A program made the position numbers and the translations under genes. The notes beneath the pieces were generated by a model. The model was not told the origin of the DNA, did no database searches, and saw only the letters and a list, made by a program, of their open reading frames with translations. Source: an uncultured Campylobacter sp. (GTDB lineage: Bacteria; Campylobacterota; Campylobacteria; Campylobacterales; Campylobacteraceae). From it: a stretch of 64,000 nucleotides of DNA. The stretch lies in the NCBI RefSeq assembly GCF_938045205.1, contig NZ_CALIMY010000159.1, forward strand, positions 22,963-86,962. The letters run 5' to 3'. Positions 63,948-64,000 of the stretch are shown piece by piece (the stretch's first letter is position 1; the number at the start of each line of letters is the position of its first letter).

Positions 63948-64000
63948 TGGTGTCAAGAGAGAGACTTGAACTCTCGACCTCCGGCTTATGAGACCAGCGC
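63948..64000 (-). tRNA. Partial tRNA-Met (anticodon CAT), 3' part
   Basis: Minus-strand reading ends in CCA (63950-63948). T arm GAGAGTTCAAGTCTCTC is clear. The anticodon loop CTCATAA with stems CTGGT/GCCGG gives anticodon CAT. The 5' half lies beyond the window, so Met-elongator versus lysidine-modified Ile cannot be settled. Confidence 0.85.

Overview
The window looks like a chromosomal segment of a Campylobacter species from the higher-GC group, such as C. gracilis (the species is inference). Three things point there. The gene orders aroC-rnc-rnhA-TPR/dnaG, nifU-like/murE/ybaB/ispA/tkt, ilvE/SPFH and dapF/coaE/purM match what I recall for Campylobacter. The S10-spc ribosomal operon lacks L30 and is separate from the L36-alpha operon. 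The short AT motifs AAATTT, AAAATTTT and GAAATTTC are scattered everywhere, inside genes as well as between them.

Layout. 1-5.6 kb is a minus-strand housekeeping block (GNAT acetyltransferase, aroC, rnc, rnhA, TPR protein), divergent from dnaG and a PP-loop gene (5.6-8.7 kb). A decayed AT-rich gene lies at 8.8-9.4 kb. It is followed by an AI-2E-family permease, a YgbA-like protein, a protein with three internal repeats, mobA, pldA, ilvE, an SPFH protein and hisIE (9.4-17.5 kb). From 17.6 to 20.9 kb come four small plus-strand genes of which at least two look like polymorphic-toxin immunity proteins (LRR plus NTF2-like; SUKH-like). From 21.0 to 23.4 kb there is a sharply AT-richer two-gene unit, a small HTH protein and an OLD-family ATPase with a TOPRIM nuclease domain. 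It has its own consensus promoter, a 16-bp palindromic operator candidate and a terminator, and it abuts a 28-codon remnant of a HAD phosphatase gene. This unit is the best candidate for a poorly described (defence-like) system.

The right part holds a zinc metallopeptidase, infA, the rpmJ-rpsM-rpsK-rpsD-rpoA-rplQ operon and an L,D-transpeptidase (23.6-28.6 kb). Next come a NifU-like gene, murE, panD, ybaB, ispA, tkt and an effector-binding-domain protein (29-35.7 kb), then tRNA-Ser(CGA) and grpB-like. A threonine-synthase-like gene and ridA face a YheO/DauR-type regulator (37-39.4 kb), and a phosphoethanolamine transferase follows. The complete S10-spc operon ends in secY-map (42-52.5 kb). 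An AAA ATPase diverges from it, with two copies of one 21-nt palindrome in the shared intergenic region. A small accessory patch (54.1-54.9 kb) includes two tiny overlapping membrane-protein genes. The window closes with dapF, a Sel1-repeat protein, coaE, purM, a broken Imm26-like gene, an AraC-family remnant, an AT-rich HAD-fusion gene, a double-rhodanese protein and the 3' part of a tRNA-Met(CAT).

A recurrent theme is low-complexity Ala/Ser/Asn/Gly-rich insertions in otherwise conserved enzymes (GNAT, DnaG, PldA, HisIE, EptA-like, the AAA ATPase, the RNase III tail). The DNA of these insertions is the same degenerate AAATTT-anchored material that fills the long intergenic regions.
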